Positions 36,701-48,352 of a DNA stretch of 64,000 bases are shown one piece after another. The translations under genes and the position numbers were made by a program. Positions within the stretch are counted from its first letter, which is position 1; each line of letters starts with the position of its first letter. The notes below the pieces were generated by a model. That model saw only the letters and a program-made list of their open reading frames with translations, was not told the origin of the DNA and did no database searches. Origin of the DNA: Narthecium ossifragum (Eukaryota; Streptophyta; Magnoliopsida; Dioscoreales; Nartheciaceae); assembly GCA_963920575.1 (NCBI GenBank), contig OY986973.1, positions 5,249,054 through 5,313,053 on the forward strand, given 5' to 3'.

Positions 36701-38343
36701 GATGCGCTGAGCAGACAGGTGAGAGACACCAAAACAGCAGTTGCAGGGTTGTCAGCGCGGCAGTGGCAGGCTCTAGAGAAGGCGGGCCAGTTGGGGCTCG
36801 AGTTTGAGGATCGGGGATCCAGCAGCTTTCTCTATGCAGTGTAGAGTATGTCAACAGTCCTTGCCAGAGTGTTAGAGGCACAGCACAATGACCCAGAGCT
36901 CGAGGAGTTACGCACATCGGCGGGCACGGAGGGTGCAGACGGGGACTGGACAGTATCGCCAGATGGAGGGCTACGGTTCCGAGGCAGAGTAGCAGTTCCA
37001 GTAGATCCAGTTCTTCGAGACGACGTCCAACGAGAGTTCCACCACTCTCGCTTTGCAGTTCATCCCGGCAGCACCAAGATGTACCAGGATCTTCGGCGAC
37101 AGTTCTGGTGGCACGGGATGAAGAGGGCAGTGACGGAGTTCGTATCGCGCTGCCTTACCTGTCAAAAGGTTAAGGCAGAGCACCAACGGACTCCGGGGTT
37201 ACTTCAGCAGCTTCCACTAGCTGAGTGGAAGTGGGAGTACATCACGATGGACTTTGTGACCGGGGAGCACATCACGATGGACTTTGTGACCGGGCTACCG
37301 AGATCTCCTAGGGGGAATGACGCGATTTGGGTTATCGTTGATCGATTGACAAATCGGCGCACTTCCTACCTATGCGGACGACAGACTCGACGGACAAGTT
37401 GGGCAGCTTGTACGTCAGAGAGGTGGTCAGACTACACGGAGTTTCAATTTCTATCGTGCTAGACCGTGACCCCAGGTTCACCAGCAGGATCTGGAGAGGC
37501 TTTCAGGAGGCAGTTGGCACACTCCTGACTTTCAGTACGGCTTTCCATCCGCAGACAGACGGACAGTCAGAGCGGACGATCCAGATCTTGGAGGACATGC
37601 TGAGAGCATGTGTCCTCGACGCCGGAGGCAGCTGGGAGGAGCACGTTCCCTTGGTGGAGTTCGCCTACAACAACAGCTACCAGTCCAGTCTTGGAGTAGC
37701 ACCTTTCGAGGCGTTGTACGGTAGGCCGTGTCGTTCCCCAGTGTGCTGGACAGAGGTTGGAGAGGCTTCACTCACCGGTCCAGACATCGTCAGGCGATCA
37801 TCAGAGAGGTTAGTGCAGATCAGGCAGAGACTTCTGACGGCTCAGAGCCGGCAGAAGAGTTATGCAGATCAGAGGTGACGACCGTTGGAGTTTGTTGTCG
37901 GCGACCGAGTGTTCTTGCGAGCATCGCTGTACAGAGGGTCCGTCAGGTTTGGCAGAGATGGTAAGTTGGCGCCGAGGTTTGTCGGGCCGTTCGCGATCCT
38001 AGAGAGGGTCGGCGAGGTAGCTTACCGCATGGATCTTCCTCAGCACATGTCTGCTGTGCATCCGACCTTCCATGTGTCGATGCTGAGGAAGTATCACCCA
38101 GACCCGTCTCATGTCATCAGGGTGGATGACATTGAGCTTGAGGCAGACGCGAGTTTTGTTGAGCAGCCGGTTCGAGTACTTGACCGGGGGGATCAGGTCT
38201 TGTGGGGAAAGACGATTCCCTTGGTCAAGGTACTGTGGAGGCACAGAGGCACCGAGGAGATGACTTGGGAGCGCGAGGCGCGCATGCGACAGGAGTTTCC
38301 GCAGCTATTTTCTTCTCGAGGTACTTGTTGTCCTGTCCTCTAG
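33717..38343 (+). pseudogene. Chromovirus gag-pol polyprotein remnant
   Basis: The frame from ATG 33717 encodes Gag (RFNGMSGDPTAADDWLDG), a CCHC knuckle CYLCGQPGHYRRDC (34638-34679) and a protease with VLIDSGASHSYIA (34938). It shifts near 35500 into RT ([28 protein letters not shown]), RNase H ([24 protein letters not shown]) and the IN HHCC region (HHSRFAVHPGSTK, CLTCQKVK). It shifts again near 37355 into the IN core (FHPQTDGQSERTIQ) and a chromodomain-like end ([17 protein letters not shown]). In-frame stops occur at 33735, 34107, 34383, 34686, 34815, 34836, 35013, 36842 and 37876, every one TGA or TAG. A 30-bp duplication lies in IN. It cannot encode a working polyprotein. Confidence 0.93.
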
Positions 38344-38416
38344 AGTAGTTGTTTTGTTGTTCCGAGCCCTACCCTTATCGAATCTCGGGACGAGATTTTC
38401 TTTAAGAGTATTAGGA

Positions 38417-39945
38417 TGTGAGGACCTATCCCTCTACCCATGTGGCTCGTTGTAGACCGCAAGGGCAATTTGGTAAATTGCGCCTTGTTGGTTTGTTTCA
38501 CACTCGCGTGTGCACACACTGACCTTATTTGTGTTAGTGCTTGTTTAGAATGGTTACGACCCTTGAGCGATCTCGGACGCGCGGAAGTTTGCTTTTGCGC
38601 AACTTACGACCCTTGAGCGATCGATGATAGGAGTCTCGGATCGATCCGACTTGGTGTTGGATCGATCTGGACTGGTTTTTTCCTTCGCGAGCGATCGATC
38701 GGACTCGGCGTCGGTGGCTTTTTCTGCTTCGCGAGGACGGCCGCCGTTGGCCGTCGCTCTCTCCTGTCAGAAGGGGAGGACTTTCCCTCCCCTCCTTCAC
38801 CTTTCCCCCCCTCTTTTCCGGCTATCCCCTCCCCCTTTCCTCCTTTTCTCCTTCCCCTCCTTCCTTCTTCTTCTTCTTCTTCTTTCTCCTCACCCAAAAA
38901 CTCTGTTTCTTCTCTTTTCCCGCCGGCGAGCTTCTTCTCTTCCTTTCTCCCTCCTCCGGCCATCATTTTGGGTGTTCTAAGGCTCGTTGGATCTGTGGCA
39001 ACGAGAGGAAGGCTCCTGGTATGGTTTGGAGGCTTGTTGGTGACTGGTTCCGAGGGATCAGCCAAGGAAAGCGTTCTTCGGTAGGTTCTTCTACCTACAA
39101 GTGTTCTTTAGTGGGTTTCTCTAGATCTAGCCGTTGGATCTTATTGATCTTGGTGTTGTTGACTTCCTCTTGCCTAGTAGAATTTCTGATATGAGTTTCA
39201 TGATCTTTGGTTGAGATTTAGTAGGATTTATGCATGATTTAGCTCGGATTTTCTGGTTTCTACTGTTCTTAAAGAACAGCCAACTTGCAGCGAGTTTTTT
39301 GGCCGGTACGTACATGATCTTGGGTTGTGATGAACATAAGAGTTGTAGATCTTTGAATCTACTCTCCAACCCAACTGATTTCATAATTTTCCTATTTTCC
39401 TACGATTTGTTACGAAATGATTACTGGAGGGCTGCGTTGCAGCAATTAATTGATAAGTTAGTTTGATTAGCGGTTGTGATTAGTGTTTTTCCGTTAATTC
39501 AACCGTTGGATGTTTATGGGTTTTGGATATGTTGATTCTGGTATGTAGATCTACTGGTGGCTAAGTTTGATCTCGAATCCGACGTCGTTTGGACGTCGGA
39601 TCGATGGGGTCAATTAGCCTCTAGTAGAGAACTTTTGGATGTTTTGAATATAATATTATATTTCGGATTATAATATTATATTGTTTTCTGTTCATCATCG
39701 TTTTCGGGGTTGCTTCCCGTTGCAGGAGTCCACGGTTGACGGTCGCGGTACCGTCGTAATGCCGGGACCCGCTGCGGATCGGCTGGCAGCGGTCGGTAGT
39801 ACCGCTGCAGCGATCCGGTTGACTTATATGATGTTTATCATACTGTTGCATGCTTTACTTCTTATCTGTGTATGTTCATAGCATGCATTCCCTGTTGTGC
39901 ATTAGTTAGGGCGTGGGTGATCTGTGGGTCGCCGTCCCGAGGCTG
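38417..39945 (+). repeat. Partial 3' LTR of the chromovirus
   Basis: Similar to the first ~1.57 kb of the 5' LTR. It ends at GAGGCTG, equivalent to 32657, where an inverted LTR takes over. The polypurine tract just before it (38404-38416) is degraded to AGAGTATTAGG. Confidence 0.9.
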
Positions 39946-42160
39946 TGTCGCGCCCCGACCCGCGGAAGCCCAACCGGGCCGGGCGACGCGAACCGAAAAC
40001 TAACTAAATGCGGAAATAAAGGCGAGGGGTTCCCCCCAATTTACTGATTTCATAATTCAATTCATAAGCACCCCCTGAATATTACAGCAAATTTAAACCC
40101 CAACAGATATAATATAATAATCCAAAACCTCAAGGGGGTTACAACAGTTTATACATCATACTCCCGCAGGAGACTAACTATAACAAAAGGGTGTAGAAAG
40201 ATAATCACCGAATCTCAGACCCCGCCAGACGCCGCCGCGCCACCAAACCGCCTGCCCGGTAGGGGGCTACTGAAGAAGAGCTGGCGCCTGCACCTGCAAA
40301 ACACAGCCCGGGTAGGAGTGAGCATAAAGCTCAGTAGGGTTCTACACTACGTCACACAGAAGGAGGGGGAACACAAAAGTGTCGCCCTCAAGTAAGACCT
40401 GGGTGTATACAGGGGTCCCATAACCCCACCGCGTGTCCCTGAGGCCCACGATTATGGTCTTCCAGCCAAGCTGGTCACATGTCTGGTCGCACTCAGTAGC
40501 AGGAAACAACACTGCTAGCCCACAAGCAGGTACCGGGCACTGCAGGCGGGAAACTGCACCGCTAAGTAGGCAACCCCTCTACTCAAGGGTCAACACAGTG
40601 GAACACCGGCTACACCTCAGCATCCGACTTAAGGCCGACACGACCTCTATAATCACCAAGCAACATGTGTACCAGTCATCTAAGCCTATCATCAAGTTTG
40701 ACTGGACACCACAATTCAATCCTGGACCAAACTACCCAACCCCGGTCCTAGGGCTAAATCCGAGCTTCCAGCCTCGGGTCGGCGATCCACGAATCACCCA
40801 CGTCCTAACCATTGCAACTAATGCACAATAGAGAATGCATGCTATGAACATACACAAGCAAGAGAAATAGGCATGCAACAATATGACAAGGCAGCATACA
40901 AGTCCAACCGAATCGCTACAGCGGTACTACCAACCGTTGCCAGCCGATCCGCAGCGGGTCCCGGCATTACGACGGTACCACGACCGTCAACCGCGAACCC
41001 CTGCAACGGGAAGCAACCCCCGAAAACTTCGAAACATAAAATATTATATTAAAACACCATTCAAAACTACTAAAAACGCTATTCAAGGCTGGCGGTCGAT
41101 CAACGGATCGACCGTGAAAAATCTAAGGTTGACGGTCGATCAACGGATCGACCGTGAGGGGTTATTTCGCTATTTTTTGGGCTCACGGTCGACCGTGGAG
41201 ACCGCGACGGTCGATCCACGGATCATCCGTGGCACTAGTCATCAGCAACTCTGCTCTGACACAGTTTCGTATAAAAATCACCAAAACTCGTAGAAAAATC
41301 GAAAAAATATGAAATCAATTGGATTTGAAAGTAGACTCACATATCTACAACTCTTATTTCTCATAAAAATCCAAGATCATGCATGTAAAAGCCGGAAAAC
41401 TCGCCGCAAGCTGGCTGTTCTTCAAGAACAGCAGAAAATCGGAAATCCGAGATTTACCATGCTTAAATCCTACTGAAATCTTAACCAAAGTTCATGAAAC
41501 TTAAACCAGAGACTATATTAAGCAACATGCATTCAACAACATAATTTCATCAAGATCTAACGGCTAGATTTATCTAAACCCATTAATTAACTCATGTAGG
41601 TAGAACACCTACCAGACTGCGCACTTCCTCGGCTGATCCCTCGCAAGTTGATCACCAACACGGTTCCAAACCACTTCAGGGATCTTTCTCTCTCGTTGTC
41701 ACGGATCCAATGAGCTTTAGAATGCCCAAAATGGTGGTCGGAGGAGGGAGAACGAAGGAGAAGAAGATGGCTGCCCCGGAAGGAAAACAGAGGAACAAAA
41801 CCAGAACCGCGGAAGAGAAGAAAGGAGAAGGAAGAAGAAGAGAAGGAAGAAGAGGAAGAGAAGAGAAGAGAAGGAGAAGGTAGGGGAAGGTCGGGGAAGG
41901 TTGGGGAAGGTGGGGAAAGGGGAGGAGAGGTCCTCTCTTCCTTGACAAATGAGGACGACGGAAGCTGAACTGCTCTGCGCAGTTCAACTGCCCAGCGTAC
42001 GAGTCCGATCGATCACTCCTAGGAGCGACCGATCGCTCAAGGGCCGTAAGCTGCCCAAAAGCAAGCTTCAGCGCGCTCGAGCTGGGATCTTCCGATCCCG
42101 GGTCCACCTAACCATTCTAATCAAACACTAACACAAACAAGGTCAGTGTGTGCGCACACA
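39946..42160 (-). repeat. Inverted Tekay-like LTR, truncated at its U3 end
   Basis: It starts TGTCGCGCCCCGACCCGCGG, the reverse complement of the 5' LTR end, and follows that LTR in reverse to about 75-100 bp from its beginning. It is more diverged than the pair above, and carries an additional GGTCGATC array (41092-41232) where the other copies have plain AT-rich sequence. Confidence 0.88.
41092..41232 (-). promoter_or_regulatory. GGTCGATC inverted-pair array, copy-specific
   Basis: Two near-identical units of arm ACGGTCGATC (the first reads GCGGTCGATC), loop AACG, arm GATCGACCGT, about 40 bp apart, then two further degenerate pairs. Absent from the corresponding part of the 31-kb LTR. Confidence 0.6.
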
Positions 42161-42234
42161 CGTATCTTGTTTTTTTATATAATAGGACCCCCAACAAAAA
42201 ATACACCTAACGAACACGTGTATAAATGAAAATG
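42161..42234. repeat. Second copy of the 75-bp AT-rich repeat
   Basis: Matches 30946-31020 in the same orientation. It lies between two inverted LTR fragments. Confidence 0.75.
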
Positions 42235-42791
42235 TGTCGCGCCCCCGACCCCGCGAAAGTCCAACCGGGCCGGGCGACGCGAACTGGAACCTAACAAAAC
42301 GCGGAAGAAAAGCTGACGAGGGGTTCCTCTAACCTATTAGTCTCCCTAACAGTTCACCAAAAGCATCCTCAATTTAAAACAAACAATTTAATAAGCCTCG
42401 AACCACAGATTACAAACCCAAGTGAATTTAATATACATATCCTCGGAGAGGGAACGATTCGAATACAATATTACTCCCGTAGGAGACTATCTAACATAAG
42501 GTATAAAAGCAGTAAAGATCGCCACCTCTCAAAGTCCACCAGGCGCCGCCACACCGCAGACCAACTGCCCGGTAGGGGTCACAGAGGAAGAACTGACGCC
42601 TGCACCTGCAAAACGCAGCCCGGGTAGGTGTGAACACTAAGCTCAGTAGGGTTCTACATTACGACACACAGAAGGAAGAGGGAAACGCAACAGTGTCGCC
42701 CTCAAGCAGAACCTGGGTGTATACAGGGGTCCCATACCCCCACCGCGTGTCCCTGAGCCCCACGATCATGGTCTTCCAGCTGGGCTGGTCA
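42235..42791 (-). repeat. Inverted Tekay-like LTR fragment running into the gap
   Basis: It starts TGTCGCGCCCCCGACC and is the reverse complement of about 32967-33516. It is close to the 31-kb LTR and stops at the run of N. Confidence 0.88.
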
Positions 42792-42991
42792 NNNNNNNNN
42801 NNNNNNNNNNNNNNNNNNNNNNNNNNNNNNNNNNNNNNNNNNNNNNNNNNNNNNNNNNNNNNNNNNNNNNNNNNNNNNNNNNNNNNNNNNNNNNNNNNNN
42901 NNNNNNNNNNNNNNNNNNNNNNNNNNNNNNNNNNNNNNNNNNNNNNNNNNNNNNNNNNNNNNNNNNNNNNNNNNNNNNNNNNNNNNNNNNN
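42792..42991. other. Assembly gap (200 N)
   Basis: Exactly 200 N. The round number suggests a placeholder of unknown true length. Confidence 1.
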
Positions 42992-43868
42992 ATGCCAGGG
43001 CATTACCGGTTTACCGAATATTAGGTTAACACGTCTGATAGTAAACTACCGAACAATGTTAATATTAGTGAACATGGTGTTTGATATGAGGTGCATGAAA
43101 CATGAAAAGAATGTTTGAGCTCTCCCATCCAACATTGGCTGGTGGCTTGTTGGTTGCTAATATCAACCTGCATGGTGACGTGGGGCGTTGGAGTACAGGC
43201 GTACAACCCTTAGGCGAATGTATCCTCCTCCTCCACATATCTTCTAGCTCATCCACATATTCATATCTTTTGGCTCATCTCATTAAAAAAAAAAAAAAAC
43301 CACGGTGTTCCATACTTCGTGGGGCACTTAATAATAGTGAGGGATTGTGGGGGCACTTAATAATAGGTGGCGGGTATAGATTTGGTTTTCAATATAAAAT
43401 TAAAATATTGAAATTTATTCAGTACAAAAAAATAAGAATCGAACCAAACCAAATTTCTATAAAAAAAATCGAGCTGAATCGAACTGAATTTTTTTCTATA
43501 CACCATTTCTAAAATCAAATTGAATTGAACTGAACTTTTTTTACAAAGCCAAATCGAATAAAAATTGGCTAGGATGTGATATATCATATATATATAAAGA
43601 ATACAATATCTTACATTCTTATTAAAAATATTTCGATATTTTAATATTTATCGAATTTGAAAAATAAAAACCGAATATCAAATTTTTAATTAAAAAAACC
43701 GAACCGAATATATCGAAAAAACCGCGGTTCGATTTGATTTTATGATTTCGGTTCGGTTTTGCTCCCTCCCAGCGAGCCACCAGCGCCCCGGCCACCGCCA
43801 CCGCCTTAGCTAGCTATAATAGAAGACCTACCGGAGAGGGGGAAGAGAGAGAGAACCAAAGGGAAGCC
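42992..43868. other. Intergenic / 5' flank of the reductase gene
   Basis: Includes a degenerate AT-rich stretch with ACCGAA and TTCGGTTCGG words at both ends (about 43370-43760), which looks like a decayed terminal-repeat element. A TATA-like CTATAATAG is at 43815-43823, followed by a GA-rich leader before the ATG at 43869. Confidence 0.5.
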
Positions 43869-46178
43869 ATGTCTCTAGTCCATAGCTTTCTCTTCCCGCC
43901 CCCTCCATCCCTCTTCATCAACGCCATGTCCGTCGTCAGCTTCGCCTCCTTGACCTACGTCGGCGTCTCCGAGATCCTGGGCCGCCACCTCCAGTACTCC
44001 AAGTTTTGGAACGCCGTCCCCACCGCCGGAATCAGGCTCTCTAGCCGTACCGGGATGCTGTTCCTCTATTCCCCCGCACTCCTCGCCGCCTTGGCTTCCT
44101 TCGCCGTCCCGGAGGCCGTCGCCGGCACCAGGAACCTACTCGTGTGCTCCGCCCTCGGCATCCATTTCTTTAAGAGGGTCTTCGAGGTAAAACTCCTTTA
44201 ATTTGTTCTATTTTAGGATCGCAAATGGGTCATGTTGAATGGTATATGCTAGAATGTACTTTAAAATTATCGGATTCGCCATGGAAAGGGGAATTCTACT
44301 AGATTATAATCAAATCTTACAATGTGAACATGAACAGCGAAAGAAAGGAAAACAATTGGGAGTATGAAAGGAATGTAGGAATGGATCTGAGAAGAGTGGA
44401 CTTGCGATGAACAATAAAAAATAAAATTTGTGACATCATACTAGGTTTAATATAGCAAAAAGGCTCAGCACCGATCCGGAGAAGTTGGTAGGAAGCCTGA
44501 ACGACTAATATAGTCTTATTTTTAACGAATGTTTCATAGAAAATCTCAAAGCTAATCAGAGGAACATAGGGGATGCATATTCACTGTAGAGTTCAAGACA
44601 TTGAGAGACTATAATATGTTTAATGTTGAGCAGATATTTATGTTAATATTACATGGCTTCAGGTTGCAATGTGAGATTCTAGCTTCACTAGTGTCTGTAG
44701 TGTTTTCTAGTTACTGTGCTGTAAGGATGAGGAAGCTAGATTTTTCATAAAAGTAAGGAAATAATGACTGTTTAATCTTTGCTAAGGCCTTGCATGGTTC
44801 CTTAATTTTCTCGGAAGAATTTGCTAGGAAAAGTTTAAAAAGGTAATTAGGTTGATAAATGAGTGAATCATGGCTCAATGAATCAATAATTATTGATTGA
44901 GCTAAGTTTCTAACACACAAAAAAAAAGAAAATGAAAATGAAGTACGAGATGTGCTCCGAAATCCTCATTCAGTGCATGAATTTTCTATTTGGGGTTCCA
45001 GCAAAAGGCTTTTATCAAATGAAGTGGCATCTAACAGCGAGTAAATGATACTTTGATTGGGGCAGAAGATTCATGTATGATCTCGTGGTTGGACTCGTGA
45101 AATTTATTTTGAATCAAGCTTACATTTTTCAATGGTTTCCCACATCATAGGCCTCAACTGATTACATTTTTAAGATTTTACTCCCAGATTGGGATCGTGC
45201 ACTTGTGGGACTTGCAAATTTCAGTCCATTGACAGCCCTGTGAAAATTGCAATTGTTGTTGATTTAAGCCTCATTTACTCCTCCCTAAGGTGCTGTTGCA
45301 GCTGCTGTTTTTTGAAGTAGCATGTACTCAACTGAAGTGACAAAATCAATCATATGACACCCAATTCACAACATTTCATGTGCCTGTCACCGCATGAAAA
45401 ATTTAGTAAGAAACTTCTATTTAGTATTCTTGTCTTAAGTCTGGTTATGCCAGAAATTTGTCAAAGCAGAGGACGATAGTTGAAACCATGCCTCCATTAG
45501 CTTGACCCATTTACTTAAATACTTTATGTGTTTAGGTCTGTCAAAGAATTCCAGTCCATATGTGATTGGCTTGTTAGAATACGGTTTAAATGGTTATACT
45601 GACCACTTCCAATAAGCTTAAAACTTTAGTGATGGTTAATGATTTACATGAGTATTAGTTTACGTTTCAATATCAAAATGAAATCTGGATATATGGTCAT
45701 TTTGCAGGTCTTGTTCATTCATCAATATAGTGGAGAGATGATCCTGGACTCAGCTATCCCAATATCCTTCAGCTATTTTATCAACACCGTGGGCATTATC
45801 TACGCCCAATATCTCGCTCGGGACATGATAGAACCGGCTTTTGATCTGAAGTATGCAGGACTTGTACTGTTTCTGATAGGTATCACTGGCAACTTTTACC
45901 ACCACTACCTCCTTTCAAAACTAAGAGGGAAGAATGACAAAGGTTACAAGATCCCAAAGGGGGGTTTGTTTAGTTTGGTCATTTGTCCACATTATCTGTT
46001 TGAGATCATAGGTTTGTTCGGAGTCTCCTTGATCTCGCAAACCATTTACTCATTCTCTTTCGCCTTCGGCTCCATAGCCTACCTCATGGGAAGGAGTTAT
46101 GTCACCAGGAACTGGTATCTCTCAAAGTTTGAAAATTTCCCACAAGAAGTCAAGGCTTTGATACCGTATGTATTCTAG
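43869..46178 (+). CDS. Steroid 5-alpha-reductase family protein (3-oxo-5-alpha-steroid 4-dehydrogenase-like), two exons
   Basis: Exon 1 is 43869-44186 and exon 2 is 45708-46178, with a GT...AG intron of 1521 bp in phase 0. The protein has 262 residues, normal for the plant family. The N-terminus reads FLFPPPPSLFINAMSVVSFA, then GRHLQYSKFWN and SSRTGMLFLYSPALLAAL. Exon 2 has LFIHQYSGEM, then the conserved C-terminal catalytic/NADPH region: GNFYHHYLLSKLR, GGLFSLVICPHYLFEIIGLF, and the ending TRNWYLSKFENFPQEVKAL, IPYVF. Several hydrophobic segments fit a polytopic ER membrane enzyme that reduces a C=C bond using NADPH. It resembles the less-studied plant branch (PPPPSLF start) more than DET2 or the enoyl-CoA reductase CER10, so its substrate cannot be stated. 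Both exons are intact. Exon 1 is GC-rich. Confidence 0.92.
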
Positions 46179-46953
46179 TGAAAACATTGGCCTTGAAAAT
46201 TCTTATTCCAGCATTAACAGTTGGTGAAAGGCCGTTCTGAGAGCAATGTCGTGAATATTAAAGCTCATTGTGCTAAATTTTTAGATATCTGTGTATTTGG
46301 ACCTCTTTGTGCAATGTTTGTTTGAACCCCAAAAGAAAATATGCTTCACTGCATTAATGTGAATCACATTGCACTGAAAGAATTTTTTTTGTGAAGCTTC
46401 TCTTCAGTGTACTCGGTTGATATTGATGTCATTTGGCTCCTGGGAGTCATGCAAAATATCCTAATTTCCTATCAGAAAAGAGGGGAAAAAACGTTTCACG
46501 ATGAGTTCCTTTAGGTTTATGCGCCTTGTTCTTTGCTAGTTGAGGTTATTCTGGAATGCACTACAAATTATCATAAAACTTTGATTCCCTAAAACTATGT
46601 TCCGGTTGCTTCTGTGGGTACTTCGGGTGGGTTCAAATTCTATTTCAGTGAAAGAGACGAGAATGCAAAGTTTGTGTACAAAGATGGTAAAAATGTAGCT
46701 TAAGAAAAAGCGCACCTGGGCTGGTTACGTGGTTGCCGGAAGATCTTCTGTCTTGATCAACAAGAGGACTTTGGGAATAACACCTAACTCTTTAAATTAC
46801 TGCTACTCCTATGTAAAGATGCTGGAATTTTTTTTGTCAAATAATACCCCAAAGATCACTATTAGCATTTTAATACATTTTCATTGTTTTTTTTGCAATG
46901 TAATACCCCCTCAACCACTGAAATTACCATTCTACCCTCACTTTTGGCGATGA
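46179..46953. other. 3' flank of the reductase gene
   Basis: AT-rich, no gene seen. From about 46790 it takes on LTR-like phrasing (AATACCCC, AAATTACCATTCTACCC) leading into the tandem array. Confidence 0.5.
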
Positions 46954-47430
46954 CAGCATCGGCGTACGGCGGTGTCAGCATTAAATGCGTGTGAACACAT
47001 TAAATGCTGACTTTAAGTACACGTAGAAATTCGAGTATATGCGTGGTTTTTGGAACAATCACGCATATAAACTCGAGTATATGCACGTTTGTAAAATGCA
47101 GCATCGGCGTACGGCGGTGTCAGCATTAAATGCATGTGAACACATTAAATGTTGACTTTAACTACACGCAAAAATTCGAGTATATGCGTGGTTTCCGAAA
47201 CAACCACTTATATAAACTCGAGTATACCGCGTTTGTGAAAGGCGACATCAGCGTATGGTGGTGTCAGCATTAAATGCGTGTGAACACATTATATGTTGAC
47301 TTTAACTACGCGCATAAATTCAAGTATATGCGTGGTTTCCGGAACAACCACGCATATAAACTCGAGTACATACGCGTTTGTGAATGACATCATCAGCGTA
47401 TGGTAGTGTCAGCATTAAATGCGTGTGAAC
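46954..47430. repeat. 145-bp tandem array, about 3.3 units, each with a hairpin
   Basis: Units start at 46954, 47099, 47243 and 47388 (partial). In unit 1, TATATGCGTG and CACGCATATA form a perfect 10-bp stem around a 14-base loop. Units 2 and 3 keep the stem with few changes. Confidence 0.9.
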
Positions 47431-47439
47431 GCTAAGGGA

Positions 47440-48073
47440 GACTCTCCGCTGGAGATTGCGAGACGAGCTCTTTGGCTCTCTAAGGAGTGGAGAATGCAAT
47501 CAAAGAGGGACGTAAGGCATGATGATAGCTTAACTTCAGCTAGCCAGGCGAACTAGGTGACGGTAAGAACGGATGCGATGTTGCAAACCAGAACTCTTTC
47601 TGGATTGGTTGGGCTTGGTATTGTGGGCATGGACCACTCGGGGTTAGTATTATGGGCAGCTTGTGACAGAGTTATCTGTAGCTCTGTTATGGAAGCAGAA
47701 CTCAGGAGTTTTGGTCGGGGGTTGACCTCGCTTGTTCCGAGGGCCTCATATATGTCTCCTTCCAACTGGATGCCTGAGATGTGGTTGATTGTCTCAATGG
47801 GCGTCGACACTGGCCCAATGAGCTCCGTCATGTTGCCCAGCATATCATCTGGAACGTTGCACAGTTTTCGACCGTTCTCATCTCCTACATTATGCGAGCT
47901 TCTAATTTAGCAGCTGATGGTTTGGCCAAGATGGCGCTTGCTCAGCCTCCCCTTGCTTGCTGGACTTTTGACCCTCTGGGCTAGTTCTGATGGGTGTTTG
48001 ATTACTTATTTCTTTTTACTTTTACTTTGTATCGCTTTCTCAGCCTTTGGCTTAATTTCAAAAAAAAAAAAAA
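47440..48073 (+). pseudogene. 5'-truncated LINE: RNase H-like domain and poly(A) tail
   Basis: The plus strand encodes VGLGIVGMDHSGLVLWAACD and SSVMEAELRSFGRGL, then in another frame WPNELRHVAQHIIWNV and IMRASNLAADGLAKMAL, the RVT_3 pattern of plant LINEs. It ends with A14 at 48060-48073. Frameshifts are present. Only the 3' end was retained, as usual for LINE insertions. Confidence 0.82.
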
Positions 48074-48352
48074 GTAGATGTTTGATTGATCAGTCCTCTT
48101 CCTACAAACAAACTATTTGCACAACCCTCCCATGGGTTTGGTCCAAGAATTCACGATGCTACGATAGCCACTACAATATTTACTATAGTGACCATTGCGG
48201 TTCATGACGGTCGTTCAATCGATGCCTCGATATTGCTACAGTGTCGATCTCGCCATCTCGGATGCGACAATGTTGGCCAATTGCTTGATTGATTTCTTTC
48301 GGTCATTGTTTATGACATCAAGGCCAAAAAGATAAATGCTACAGGTCACAGC

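Larger units (their letters stand above)
31083..39945 (+). mobile_element. Ty3/gypsy chromovirus (Tekay/Del-like), decayed, 3' LTR incomplete
   Basis: 5' LTR 31083-33516, PBS 33520-33537, gag-pol remnant 33717-38343, 3' LTR 38417-39945. LTRs start TGTGAGGACC. The pol order is PR-RT-RNaseH-IN, as in Ty3/gypsy, and a chromodomain-like C-terminus plus 2.4-kb LTRs point to the Tekay/Del lineage. The 3' LTR lacks its last ~0.86 kb because an inverted LTR starts at 39946, so no TSD can be matched (CATAT precedes the 5' LTR). Confidence 0.88.

Noticed and set aside
48086..48292. Short plus-strand frame between the LINE tail and the copia element
   Set aside because: No domain is recognisable and the region holds inverted and palindromic words; coding is not supported.
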